Shown here: in pieces, positions 1 through 8,966 of the stretch | Layout: every line of letters begins with the position of its first letter | Position numbering within the stretch: position 1 is the first letter of the stretch | The notes under the pieces: model-generated | What the model saw: the letters and a program-made list of their open reading frames with translations, nothing else | Database searches by the model: none | Told to the model about the DNA's origin: nothing | Translations under genes and position numbers: made by a program | Assembly (NCBI GenBank): GCA_965218865.1 | Contig: CBDCME010000046.1 | Location: 1-62,017, forward strand | Direction of reading: 5' to 3' | Origin: CBDCME01 sp965218865 | GTDB lineage: Bacteria > Pseudomonadota > Alphaproteobacteria > JAAXGF01 | Length of the DNA stretch: 62,017 bases

Positions 1-283
1 CAAACGTAAAGTGGCCCGCCGGACCCGAAAAAATAGGAATCCAATTTTGCGTCCTCGATTCCGTCAACAAATTTGGCCCAGTTATGCGAAAGAAAGTAGC
101 CACGATAGGTCGAAATTGATGCCAATCTCCAAAGAACTACGTACGAAACAGACTCCATCGTAAAGAATATAATGGCCAAAATAATTATCTGAAAAATAAG
201 TTTTTTCTTGATAGACATTTGAGTTTCCTAGAGTTAATACGATTTTATCATAATAATTAAATCCTCAGTTAACTCCCTTCGAT
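1..283. other. AT-rich stretch without a recognisable gene
   Basis: This stretch is much more AT-rich than the rest of the window. No open frame with a convincing start, ribosome binding site or family resemblance is visible on either strand. It leads into the left half of a palindromic repeat. Confidence 0.5.
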
Positions 284-342
284 TAGTGTCATTTCGAAAA
301 TACGCGTCCGCGCATTTTTTTCGTCTGTTCCGGCCCCCCCTA
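284..342 (+). repeat. R1 palindromic repeat, copy a, left half (split by IS30)
   Basis: The segment carries the R1 signature: TTCGAAAA, a small GC-rich hairpin (ACGCGTCCGCGC core), a T run and the CGTCTGT block seen in the other R1 copies near 27.8, 42.4, 51.3 and 56.2 kb. It stops in a C-rich tract where R1 normally enters its long central stem. The matching right half lies at about 1371-1462, on the far side of the IS30 relic, so the repeat appears to have been split by that insertion. Confidence 0.65.
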
Positions 343-344
343 AA

Positions 345-1370
345 CTCACAAACCAAGTGCAACACCGGTATGATCTGGAGTTGCTATGGGAACACAATAT
401 GATCAGCTCGTATTTGACGATCGAATTGAGATTTACTGGCTTCATGAAGCCGGTAAATCTCGTCGCGAAATTGCTCGCCTGATGGGCCGGCACCCGACCA
501 CCATTTGGCGTGAGTTGAAGCGGAATTCGCTGCCCAAGGGCGGCTACAAGGCAGCATCGGCGGAACGTATCGCCCTATCGCGGTGTCGGAGGGTATCGCG
601 GATCGAGCGCCTGAGCCGGCTCGGCGACTGGGTCCGCGACCGACTTCGCTCAAGGGATGGTCGCCGGAGCAGATTGCCGGCAGGCTCAAGCTCGACGGAT
701 CAGAGCACACCGTGAGCCCCGAGACAATCTACCGCTTCATCTACCGGACCAAGGTGCGCCCGGAAAGGCTGTATCGTTTCTTGCCCCGGGTTAAACCCGG
801 GGGCAGGGACGGCGCTATTTCAAGCGCCGCCGGGAACCGATCCCCAACCGCCGTCCGATCGCGCAACGCCCGGAAACCGTGGCCTCGCGCGAAGAATTCG
901 GGCATTGGGAAGGAGACCTGATGCAGTTCCGCACCCAGCGGGCCAACCTGCTGACCCTGTGTGAACGCATGACTCGTTTCACGCTCACTGCTTGTTTGGA
1001 AAGCAAAACCGCGCGGGAAACCCGCGAGGCCGTGCAGGCGAGCCTCGGCTGCCTTCCCGACCGCGCCCGCCAGACCATCACTTTCGACAACGGCTCCGAA
1101 TTCGCCGGCCATCGCGAACTGGAGAACCAACTCGGTTTACACGCCTATTTCTGCGATCCCCACTCGCCATGGCAGCGCGGCACCATCGAGAACACCAACG
1201 GCTTACTCCGACGAGATATGCCCCGCAAAACCAACATCACCGACTACACACCCCGTGACGTCGACGACCTCGCCTGGTGCCTCAATTCCACACCCAGAAA
1301 ATGCCTCGGTTTCAAAACTCCCGCCGAGGCCTTCCTCATAAACCTCGGTGTTGCACTTGAGATGTGAATC
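345..1370 (+). mobile_element. IS30-family insertion sequence (relic)
   Basis: The ends carry an imperfect inverted repeat of about 24 bp sharing the core CAAGTGCAACACCG, at about 353-367 on the left and its complement near 1347-1360 on the right. Between them lies one broken IS30-type transposase. The element lies inside an R1 palindromic repeat, which fits the known preference of several IS30 members for palindromic targets. The exact target duplication cannot be read because the flanks are C-rich. Confidence 0.75.
386..1367 (+). pseudogene. IS30-family transposase, frameshifted
   Basis: The coding information is spread over three frames: 386-715, about 583-880 and about 800-1367. The first piece holds the N-terminal helix-turn-helix typical of IS30 (SRREIARLMGRHPTTIWREL). 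The second carries the linker region (WSPEQIAGRL, SPETIYRFIY). The third holds the DDE domain, with the first Asp in HWEGDLM, the second in TFDNGSEF and the Glu in GTIENTNG. At least two frame changes separate these blocks, so no full transposase can be made without correction. The assembled length, about 320 residues, is normal for the family. Confidence 0.8.
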
Positions 1371-1462
1371 CAGCCCCTCCCGGCCACCCACGAGAGTATG
1401 CTGATAGGGGTGGCCGGGAGGGGGAGAGGGCCGGCGCCGCGAGTTTTCGAACAGACTGTTAG
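1371..1462 (+). repeat. R1 palindromic repeat, copy a, right half
   Basis: This half starts in the central GC-rich stem (CTCCCGGCCACCC, then GGTGGCCGGGAGGGGGAG) and ends with GAGTTTTCGAACAGACTGTTA, the right terminus shared with copy b near 27.9 kb. The short hairpin in front of it is intact and could act as a strong RNA stem. Confidence 0.7.
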
Positions 1463-1630
1463 AAAACCCCGGAAAATCGGGATAGTCTCAACAATATTGA
1501 ACACGGTTTTTCAGTCTCGGCGTATTTTGCCGTGAGGACGACGAGGGGCACTCGGAATGGAAACTCTCTGGGCGACAATGTCCCCGGCATGTATTCTCTT
1601 GGGCGGTAATCGCCTTCGGGGACCGCTTGC

Positions 1631-2074
1631 ATGAATGTCCTGTCCGTGATCGGCATCCTTCTCGCCGCGTTCCTCGGCGCAACCGCGGCGGGTGCCGATG
1701 ACAAGGCTGATGATAAGCCCGAGGATCCGCCCCGCCACCTAGGACCGGATGTGAGCCCCTTCGTCGGTGTCGACCGGTGGCGAAAAGAGATCGAGGCCGC
1801 GGCGCGGATACGTTTCGATCCCGTGATGCGCGCGGTCGTCTGCCGGGTGCCCTTCATGGATTACACTCTCGAGGCACTCATGCGAGCGACCAAGTTGTCG
1901 GAGAAGGAGATCAAGCGCGCGATCCGACAGCTTGAGGTTATCCAGTTGGTCACCACCTTTCGCAAGGGAGGAGCGACACACGTCGCGCCGGCAGACGAAG
2001 AAGCGCGCGAGGCGTTGCGCAAGTGGGCCCAGGAATGGTGTGCCAGCGACGATGAATGCGGGGTGGCAAAATAG
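1631..2074 (+). CDS. Small exported three-cysteine protein, paralog 1
   Basis: A 147-residue protein with a signal peptide (about residues 1-21, cleavage near ATAAGA) followed by a charged low-complexity linker and a compact domain. I do not recognise a named family. The domain matches the genes at 3312 and 4041: Asp-Pro-Val, then VVCRVPF, an aromatic, a helix pair resembling a winged helix-turn-helix (LEALMRATKLSEKEIKRAI), a short beta stretch, then an Ala-rich helix ending RKWAQEWC and the final ECGV. The three cysteines are conserved in all three paralogs. Export makes DNA binding unlikely, so the fold may have been reused for protein or ligand binding. Function is unknown. Confidence 0.75.
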   Translation: MNVLSVIGILLAAFLGATAAGADDKADDKPEDPPRHLGPDVSPFVGVDRWRKEIEAAARIRFDPVMRAVVCRVPFMDYTLEALMRATKLSEKEIKRAIRQLEVIQLVTTFRKGGATHVAPADEEAREALRKWAQEWCASDDECGVAK

Positions 2075-2366
2075 CGTAATCCGCTGGCGTCACCGCCCGC
2101 CTCGCTCTGAAAACTAGGCTCCGACGGCGCCGACATCCTTGTCTCCGGCGGCTGGCAACCCCGGATGAAACGGGATTGTCTCGTCAACCTCGAACAGTGG
2201 GTGTTACCGTCTCGGCCGATCTTGAGGTGGAGCTCGGCCGGAGCGGATCAGGCGTGGAAAACGGCCCATGATCGAATGGCGGATCAAAGGAAGGGATTTG
2301 GCGAATTGCGCCTGCCCCTGTCAATTCAACGCCCTGCCGTCAAACCGGCGAGGCCACGGCCGGGTG
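2075..2366. other. Spacer between paralog 1 and an IS5-family fragment
   Basis: An open frame runs in from 2165, but its first ~65 codons resemble no family and its remainder is IS5-family sequence joined at about 2367. I see no independent gene here. Confidence 0.5.
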
Positions 2367-3157
2367 CCCGCCTGGGCAAGAGGGCGTTGATCATGCAAGG
2401 CCGCTACCGCCATGCCAAACAGCACAAGCGGGCCAACAAGGCCCTGCGCAAGCTCAAGACCTATCTCGGGCGCACCGTCCGCGACATCCGCCGCAAGACG
2501 GCCCAGGAGGAGAGCCTACGGGATACCTTCCGCCGCCCCTTGTGGCTGGCCGAGCGGGTGTCGACCCAGAAGCGGCGCGACCCCTTGCCCAAGGTCTATT
2601 CGCTCCACGCGCCCGAGGTCGAATGCATCGGCAAAGGGAAGGCGCACAAGCCGTACGAGTTCGGCTGCAAGGTCTCCGTGGCGGCGACCAATTCCCGCCC
2701 CCCCGGCGGCCAGTTCGTCGCCCACGTCAAGGCCTTCCACGGCAATCCCTATGATGGCCACACCTTGAGGCAGGTGATCGAAGAGATGGAACGCTGGACG
2801 GGGATATCGGCCGAGCGCATCTATGTCGACAAGGGATACCAGGGCCACGATTACCCCAACAAACACCGCGTCTTTAGATCAGGCCAGAAACGCGGCATCA
2901 CGCCGACGATCAAGAAGGAGCTCAGGCGGCGCTCCGCCGTCGAGGCCGTGACCGGACATCTCAAGAGCGATGGCAGGCTGGGGCGCAACTTCCTCAAAGG
3001 CCGCGACGGCGACAAGATCAACGCCATCCTAGCCGGCGCCGGCTACAACTACCGCCTTGTCCTCAAATGGCTGAGGCGTTTGTTTGTCCAAATCCTGGCC
3101 GCGCTCCTCAGCGACATCTCGCACCCCACCGCAAACCCAATCGCCGCTTCAGCTTGA
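2367..3157 (+). pseudogene. IS5-family transposase, C-terminal fragment
   Basis: About 263 residues equal the C-terminal part of the 452-residue transposase near 46 kb, with substitutions such as Ile for Thr in AERIYVDKG and Thr for Ile in EAVTGHL. The conserved IS5 block with YVDKGYQGH and the C-terminal GHLKSDGRLGRNFLKG are present. The N-terminal DUF772-like domain and the first catalytic Asp (TVDTTVQEK) are absent. The frame is open upstream to 2165 but those codons are not transposase. Confidence 0.85.
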
Positions 3158-3180
3158 AATCAGGGTTCTTCACGGACGAC
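2367..3180 (+). mobile_element. Truncated IS5-family element (right part)
   Basis: This segment aligns without indels to bases 46028-46841 of the full element near 46 kb and differs at only a few positions. It starts inside the transposase gene at the codons for RLGKRALIM and continues to the right terminal repeat (TCTTCACGGACGAC at 3167-3180). The left 750 bp, including the N-terminal domain and left repeat, are missing. It encodes the C-terminal half of the DDE transposase, fused to unrelated codons upstream, so it is inactive. Near identity to the full copy means the truncation is recent. Confidence 0.85.
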
Positions 3181-3311
3181 TATTTATAAACATTCCTTGG
3201 CGCCGCGAAAAATTTGCTATTGCGGTGGAAATATCGTTTTACAAACATCATTTTTATGTGGTGCCGGGCGTATGACCCGGTACTCTCGACAACTAATCAG
3301 CGCGATCCATA

Positions 3312-3809
3312 GTGAAATATTTGTCCAAGATAGGCGCCGTGTTGGCGGCGGTGGTTTTTCTCGTGGCGCTTCCGGGGAACGCGGATGAGTCTCCCCCGGA
3401 CAAGTCCGGGAAAGCCGCCGCGGACAAAGCCGATAAAGCGCCCGAGGTGAATGCGGCCGACAAGTATCCCTTTGGTTACGATCAGGGGTTCTTGTCGACG
3501 GCCGGCCACTGGATGAGGAGTATCGAACTGGAATTTCGAATCAATTCCGATCCGGTGCTTCGGACGATCGTTTGTCGGTTATCGTTCACGAATTTCACCC
3601 TCACGACGTTGGTCTTGGCAACCGGTGTCCCCAGAGATCTTGTCGCCCATGCGGTTCAGGAGCTCAGTGAAATGGAACTTGCGAACTGGGCGTACGACGA
3701 GACGGGGAAAATCTTTATCGTGCCGGCCTCGGAGGAAGCACGCCTCATGATGCGGGAATGGGCCAACCGATGGTGTTCCAGCGATGAAGCTTGCGCCGTC
3801 GGCAGCTAA
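3312..3809 (+). CDS. Small exported three-cysteine protein, paralog 2
   Basis: A 165-residue protein starting at GTG (GTGAAATATTTG). A typical signal peptide (MKYLSKIGAVLAAVVFLVAL) precedes a Lys/Asp/Ala-rich linker and the conserved domain. Shared landmarks are INSDPVLRTIVCR, FTNFTLTTLVLATGVP, a second helix, FIVPASEEAR and MREWANRWC, ending with ACAV. It is closer to the 4041 gene than to the 1631 gene across the central helix pair. The domain pattern (Asp-Pro-Val-x-Arg, two helices, beta wing) resembles an ArsR-type winged helix, but the protein is predicted to be exported. Three cysteines could form a disulfide plus one free thiol in the periplasm. Confidence 0.75.
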   Translation: MKYLSKIGAVLAAVVFLVALPGNADESPPDKSGKAAADKADKAPEVNAADKYPFGYDQGFLSTAGHWMRSIELEFRINSDPVLRTIVCRLSFTNFTLTTLVLATGVPRDLVAHAVQELSEMELANWAYDETGKIFIVPASEEARLMMREWANRWCSSDEACAVGS

Positions 3810-4040
3810 ACCGCGGAACCGGCGCTTGGGAACGATTTTCCCCTCAGGCGATAAATGAATGCGCTAATAGCTGGATTTTGACGGACAATATCGACCCGCG
3901 ACCGAGTTCCAAACCCGTCCCCGCGGGGATCGGCGTTCGCCAATACCACTCCGTGACACTGGCATTGATAAATTAGTCGCCCCACGGAATGGCGCCTTCG
4001 AGATTTGCGCCGATCTCGCCGTGGGCGTTGATTCACGGCG

Positions 4041-4457
4041 TTAACGCTGCACGCCGCATGCGTTGTTGTCCATGCACCATTTGTCAGCCCACTCACGCAT
4101 CATTTTTCGCGCGTTCTCCGACGCGGGAACAACCAATACATTGCCCGAGCTTTCGGTCTGCATTGATACCAGGCCCATGACGACCAATTCGCCAAGAGCC
4201 GTCGCGAGACGCTGTTTCGGGAGACCCGTCGCGCGGATCAAGGATTCGAAAGTGTAATTCGTGAAGGGAACACGGCAAACGATCGTGCGAAAAACCGGAT
4301 CGCTGTTGACCCGAAGACTGATCGCGGAACTATTTATCCACCGAGCTGCCACGTCGGCCGGATTATCATCGTCTACCTTCCGCACCGTTTCAGCATCCGC
4401 CGAGTGCATAACGCACACGGACGCCAGGACCACAATTTTTCCAGCTAACTTCCCCAT
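4041..4457 (-). CDS. Small exported three-cysteine protein, paralog 3
   Basis: A 138-residue protein convergent with the 3312 gene. A signal peptide (about residues 1-22, MHSADAE at the cleavage region) is followed directly by the conserved domain without the long charged linker of the other two. Landmarks are VNSDPVFRTIVCRVPFTNYT, IRATGLPKQRLATALGEL, VVPASENARKMMREWADKWC and the terminal ACGV. Its central region is the most winged-helix-like of the three (two helices, then MGLVSM and a beta pair). No neighbouring gene suggests a function, and the paralogs are separated by IS fragments. Confidence 0.75.
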   Translation of the reverse strand: MGKLAGKIVVLASVCVMHSADAETVRKVDDDNPADVAARWINSSAISLRVNSDPVFRTIVCRVPFTNYTFESLIRATGLPKQRLATALGELVVMGLVSMQTESSGNVLVVPASENARKMMREWADKWCMDNNACGVQR

Positions 4458-4862
4458 AAATCGCTCGACTCAAAAATTATCGCATGGACGGGATTCCCGT
4501 GCGAAGATTCGGTTCCACCTCAAGGAGGTCTCTCTTGAGAGCATCCCGTCCGGAAGGCAGGGCCGCCCTTCCTTACTCAAGGGGTCGAGGCTGTACGCAT
4601 AGCGCCGGGCCGCCCTTGCATCTGGCCACGCGAATCCACGCCTGCCGAGATTATCAGCGCTTCCTTTCGGAAGCCGACTCCTCGGCACGAAACTCTTGCA
4701 CGCTGCTACCCCCGGACCCGGCGTCATCACCAAACGCCCATTTTAATCGGACCCGCTACTCAATGGGAGACAAATCTAGCGGATCTCACGACCAATGCCA
4801 ACGTGACATTCGCGATTATACGAAGGAAATGTCGAATTAGATTTAGCTCCGAAATTTACCTA
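4458..4862. other. Intergenic region, nothing recognised
   Basis: Short open frames exist on both strands but none shows a family pattern. This region separates the third small exported gene from a degraded IS5-family element. Confidence 0.4.
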
Positions 4863-5924
4863 GTCGCCCCTGAAAAAGGGGTTCAGGCTGGTGCTGATTG
4901 CTTGCTGGAAGAAGATTTCGTGTTATCGGTCGGGAACAGGGTTGTCAAGGCGAACTCCAGAATTCGAGCAAAAAAACGTTTCAGGGCCTTGAGTATCCGC
5001 CGCAAGTTGTCGCCGGTGGCGGCGATCCCGACCTTGCAGCCAAACTCTCAACGCCAATTCAAAAGATCCTGGGGCTTTCCCCTTGGCAATGCATGAGACC
5101 TCGGGGGCGTGGCTTGTTCTTATCAAGGCGCTGCTGGGCCAGGAGCCGCGCCACCAAACTCAGAAGCTCGGCAAAGCGGGCTGATATCATCGCCAGCAAT
5201 TTTGCGGTCGACGTCGCGATAGACGCGCCCGAGATAGGTCTCGAGTCTCTTGACTTCGCGGCGCAGGCGTTGCTTGGCGTGGGCGTATCGGCCGGCCTTG
5301 ACGGCAGCCCTTTTGGACAGTGTAACTCTGGCGCAAGGGGACGTCCGCCCTCTTAGCCTCGGCCACCAGCTTCTCGCGGGATTTGTGGTAGAGCCGGCTG
5401 TCGGTGGCCTTCTCCCGGACCGTGACGCTCAACCGCTTCAACGAGGAGGTCTTGTGACCCCCGTCTTGAGCGCCGCTGCCACGGTCAAGAGCCGCGCATT
5501 CCGGTCCGGCCCGATACGCCCACGCGTCATCAACGACGGATCGATCGGGGCTGCGAAAATATACTTCGCCGCAAAAGAATTGCCCACTCGACCCAGCCCT
5601 CGACAACCTCCTCGTCCGAAAGGTCGTGGACATGTTTCAGATAGCTTAAACCCACCAGCGTCCGCTTGGCCGATGGGTTATTTGCCGAATGCCTCATCGA
5701 AGGAGGCCCAGTCGATCAGCCCCGACAGGCGCACCAGGGCGTGCTCGATGATGTTCTCACGTCGCTCGCGGAACAGATCGTCCGCGCCGCGCGAAGGCTT
5801 TTCAGGTTGCATCGGCAATCACCAGGAATCGTCCCCAAACAGGTCGGTTCCTGGCATTATCCAATACTTCAAACGTAAAATAAATTCGGAAATTTCAAAG
5901 ACTTACGATTATTTCAGGGGCGAC
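4863..5924 (-). mobile_element. Degraded IS5-family element
   Basis: A perfect 13-bp inverted repeat (GTCGCCCCTGAAA at 4863-4875 and its complement at 5912-5924) bounds a decayed transposase gene read on the minus strand. Recognisable blocks are an N-terminal segment (DDLFRERRENII, then DWASFDEAFGK followed by a stop), a second block (LKHVHDLSDEEVVEGW), a central block (EKATDSRLYHK and PLRQSYTV) and a C-terminal block (SHAPEVSCIAKGKA). These align in order with the full transposase near 46 kb, so this is a related but older family member carrying stops, frameshifts and internal loss. The element is 1062 bp against about 1566 bp for the intact relative. Confidence 0.75.
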
Positions 5925-6117
5925 GAAGTAGGGCTAACCGCCCGGCCCTTTGCCCCTCTTACCCCGAAATCCGCTAAGTCAAGGATTCCATTGGAGAACC
6001 CGGAAGGATTCCAACCTGTGGCCTCTGTCTTCGGAGGATTCGGGACTTTGGCTAATTGCGTGACGCTGCTTGTCAATCGCGGCGTCTGTTGACGCTGCGT
6101 GACGCTGCTTGACAGCT

Positions 6118-6150
6118 ATTCCGCGGACATTCCGCGGACATTCTGCGGAC
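6118..6150 (+). repeat. 11-bp direct repeat, three units
   Basis: The unit ATTCCGCGGAC occurs at 6118, 6129 and 6140, the last with one change (TTCTGCGG). Just upstream TGACGCTGC(G/T)T recurs near 6061, 6090 and 6100. The tract sits in the gene-free stretch between the degraded IS5-family element and a small lipoprotein relic. No function is apparent. Confidence 0.6.
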
Positions 6151-6318
6151 AAGACGTGTAAATCTTCAATAACTTAAGACTCGATAAGAATTCACAACGA
6201 TGGAGCGTTGAAATGCCGTGACCGCGGCTGCCTAATAGGGCCAAAACGGCAACCCACTCAAATGTTGACTACCGAGGAGTAGCCCCGTAGATTTTTTTAA
6301 TGACCAAGCTGAGAGCGA

Positions 6319-6660
6319 ATGTGGGGTGTCATTCGAGAATTCAGGAGCGTTGTCATCGTGGTGACCGTGATCAGCCTTGTCGGGTGCACAACACTGAGGG
6401 AGTTGCCCCGCGGCTTGCTCGCCAACTTTTGGCTCCCGGGATAATATCCCCACCGAGTGTCCCAACTAGAAGAAGGGCAACTCCGCATGGAAGACGGCCC
6501 GCCACGTAACCTCGCTGCCATCCTCTATACGGATGCAGCGGGAAATCTCAGAATTGCCCTCAATGCCGTGTTCCCCTCCGGCGCCGCCGCGAACCCGATC
6601 TTCACCCTGTTAGCCCTTGTCTTGTTGATCATGGATCGCCATGGTCTCACCGCGGGTTGA
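6319..6660 (+). pseudogene. Small lipoprotein-like reading frame with an in-frame stop
   Basis: ATG at 6319 opens a frame with a hydrophobic segment and a lipobox-like VISLVGC near residues 17-23, continuing to LANFWLPG and a TAA at 6442-6444. The same frame stays open after the stop to 6660 (LAAILYTDAAGNLRIAL, then a hydrophobic LLALVLLIM). Read through, it would be a ~113-residue lipoprotein ahead of the CarF-like gene. I do not recognise the family. Either the stop inactivated it or the 41-residue piece is the whole product. Confidence 0.4.
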
Positions 6661-7109
6661 TCGGCAAAACTCGCTCCCCGTACGCTCCGCAGCCGCGGGA
6701 GAGGGCGATCTCCCGGCGCGCGGGGAGATCCCTGTGCCCAACTACACCCGGGGGGATACGGTATTCCATCTGGTGTTCGCCACCCTAAATGGCGCCCTGG
6801 CCCTCTACGGCATCCAGTGGCTCCGCGGAGCCACTGGATGCCGTGGACCCTCCGGCGGTGGCGGTGGCGGTGCTCCTAGGCCTGTATTTCGGGGATTTCT
6901 TTTCCGGACTGCTCCACTGGACCTTCGACACCTGGTTCTCGGAGCATACGCGAGGGCTCACCCGCATGGTGCTCATCGTGCGGGAGCATCACGTTCATCC
7001 CCAGCACATTTTCCGCTATGGCCTCAAGGACGAGGTTGGCATCCTGTCTTTTGCGGCATGGATGCCATCGGCGGATGGCGGGCCTTGGAGGCGCTCATTC
7101 GCTGTCTGA
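6641..7109 (+). pseudogene. CarF/TMEM189-type plasmanylethanolamine desaturase, broken
   Basis: The N-terminal part is read in the frame of 6641 (likely start GTG at 6734, VPNYTRGDTVFHL, then a hydrophobic helix). The remainder is read in another frame to 7109. That second part has the signature of the Kua/CarF/TMEM189 family: FGDFFSGLLHWTFDTW and VREHHVHPQHI, whose histidines bind the di-iron centre. Known members make the vinyl-ether bond of plasmalogens in the membrane. The frame change lies at a perfect 38-bp palindrome (6807-6844). The C-terminal half with the further His motifs is missing, so the gene is a relic. It directly precedes a cyclopropane-synthase-like gene. Confidence 0.7.
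6807..6844. repeat. Perfect 38-bp palindrome inside the CarF-like gene
   Basis: Bases 6807-6825 and 6826-6844 are exact reverse complements with no spacer (centre CTCCG|CGGAG). The palindrome coincides with the reading-frame change of the desaturase relic. This suggests that a 19-base segment was copied in inverted orientation, by fold-back synthesis or an assembly artefact. Confidence 0.9.
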
Positions 7110-7232
7110 CGGGCGCCGTACCCCGCGGCAACGATGAAGCTTGGATGGCACGTTACGGCCGGCGGCGGTGATTTCGTAAACCCCTCACAGGGCCGCATAG
7201 CCGACACGAATTTTGAGAGGAGGAGGTAGGGC

Positions 7233-8456
7233 ATGCAAACTACCACGGAAGCCCTGTCCGCCACACCGGAGGTGGAGGTTTCCTTAGAGTTTATCAATCA
7301 GGTCATCGCCAAAAGCGGCGTTTCATGTGAACTGGTACTTCCCTCGGGCAAGGTGCTGTGCTTCGGCGGGGATGAGCCACGCTTCCGTATGCGCCTGCAT
7401 TCCACCCGGGTACTGAGGGGCGGATTGAGCGAATACGCCATCGGGCGAGCCTACGTCAACAAAGAATTCGACATCGATGGGGACTTGCTCGAATTCCTGA
7501 ACCTGCGGCGCTTTTTAAAAGACAAGGGGAATTTGCCGCTGCTGTTGAAGTTCTGGACCAATTTGACTCTGCGCTCGCCTTTACAGGTTAACCGGGACTC
7601 CATCGCCCAGCATTACAGCTTGGGCGACGATTTCTATCTCAGCTTTATTGACACCGCGTATCGGTATTACTCCCACTGCGTGTTCCACCGGGATGACGAA
7701 ACGCTGGAACAAGCGGCCGAACACAAGCTCGAACAGATGTTCGATGCCCTCGAGTTGCAGCCGGGCATGCGGTTGCTGGATGTCGGCTGCGGCTGGGGCG
7801 GCACTACTCAGTATTGCGGCAAGCGGGGCGTCCAGGTCACTGGCCTGACTCTAACCCAGGACTCGTACCAATTCACCAGCCGGCTCATTGAGGAGCAGGG
7901 TCTAGACTCGTGCCGGGTGCTGCTCGAGGACATCCTCGCCCACCGTCCCGATAGACCCTACGACGCCGTCGTGATCTACGGTGTTATCGAGCATATCCCT
8001 TATTACCGCCAATTTTTCCGCCAGGTATGGAACTGCCTACGGCCGGGAGGGCTATTCTATCTCGACGCCTCGGCCACCGTTGAAAAATACGACATGAGCG
8101 ACTTCACCCGTAACTACATCTGGCACGGCACCCATACATTCATGTGTCTGCAAGAACTTATCCAGGAAATTTTTTTCCATGGCTTGAGTTTGGTGCGGGT
8201 CCGCAACGAAACCCATGACTACCACTTGACAATGCGCCACTGGGCGCAGCGCTTTGACGCCAACCGGTCTCAGATCGTGGACCGGTGGGGTGAAAAGGTG
8301 TACCGGGCCTTTCGGATTTACCTCTGGGGGGGATGCCACGCCCTGAAGACCAACGAACTCCAAGCCTATCACCTTGTGGCCCGGCGGGAAGCGTACCCAG
8401 GCCCGCGTCCGGGCTTGTTCCGGCGGCTCACACACGCAGCCCGCAATCTGTTTTGA
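7233..8456 (+). CDS. Cyclopropane-fatty-acyl-phospholipid synthase-like methyltransferase
   Basis: A 407-residue SAM-dependent enzyme of the CFA synthase/mycolic acid cyclopropane synthase family. The substrate-binding N-terminal third is followed by the family block IAQHYSLGDDFY and YSHCVF, then SAM motif I (LLDVGCGWGGTTQY), the acidic YDAVVIYGVIEHIP block and the post-motif GGLFYLD. Length is normal for the family. An AGGAGGAGG purine tract lies shortly before the ATG. Known members methylate or cyclopropanate unsaturated acyl chains of membrane phospholipids. The upstream neighbour is a broken plasmalogen desaturase, suggesting a former ether-lipid or acyl-chain modification pair. This gene is intact. 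Confidence 0.85.
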   Translation: MQTTTEALSATPEVEVSLEFINQVIAKSGVSCELVLPSGKVLCFGGDEPRFRMRLHSTRVLRGGLSEYAIGRAYVNKEFDIDGDLLEFLNLRRFLKDKGNLPLLLKFWTNLTLRSPLQVNRDSIAQHYSLGDDFYLSFIDTAYRYYSHCVFHRDDETLEQAAEHKLEQMFDALELQPGMRLLDVGCGWGGTTQYCGKRGVQVTGLTLTQDSYQFTSRLIEEQGLDSCRVLLEDILAHRPDRPYDAVVIYGVIEHIPYYRQFFRQVWNCLRPGGLFYLDASATVEKYDMSDFTRNYIWHGTHTFMCLQELIQEIFFHGLSLVRVRNETHDYHLTMRHWAQRFDANRSQIVDRWGEKVYRAFRIYLWGGCHALKTNELQAYHLVARREAYPGPRPGLFRRLTHAARNLF

Positions 8457-8966
8457 TGGACTGCTCATCCCAAGCAAAGGATAAAGAATAGGAATTTGCT
8501 TTCGGCGGGTACCGACGACTGGGACGTCAGCGATGCGTTCCGCACGCTGACGGTGGGTTTGACCCCGCCTTGTTTATCACCCCCCGCGTGAAGATTGGTC
8601 TGCAAGTGTAGCGAGTTACGCGGCGATGTGATTCGTGGGTTCCGGGTCTGCGTGGTCTGGCGGCGCGGTCGGCGGCGGCTTCGGGAAGCGGGGCAAGCGG
8701 GGCCGCGGGGCATCAGGGAAAACCCCCATCGTGGTGGCGGTGGAGACCACGGCCGAGGGCCGGCCGCACCGCCTCAAGATCAGGGCCGTCAAGGGGTTCC
8801 GCAAAGCCGAGATCAAGAAGCTGAGCGGCCGCCTGCTGGTGGCCGGCACCACAGTGGTCAGCGACGGCCTTAGCTGTTTCACGGCCGTCACGCAAGCTGG
8901 CTGCCGCCATGATCCAGTGGTCACCGGCTGCGGACCGCAAGCCGCCAAAATCGCCGCCTTCAAATG

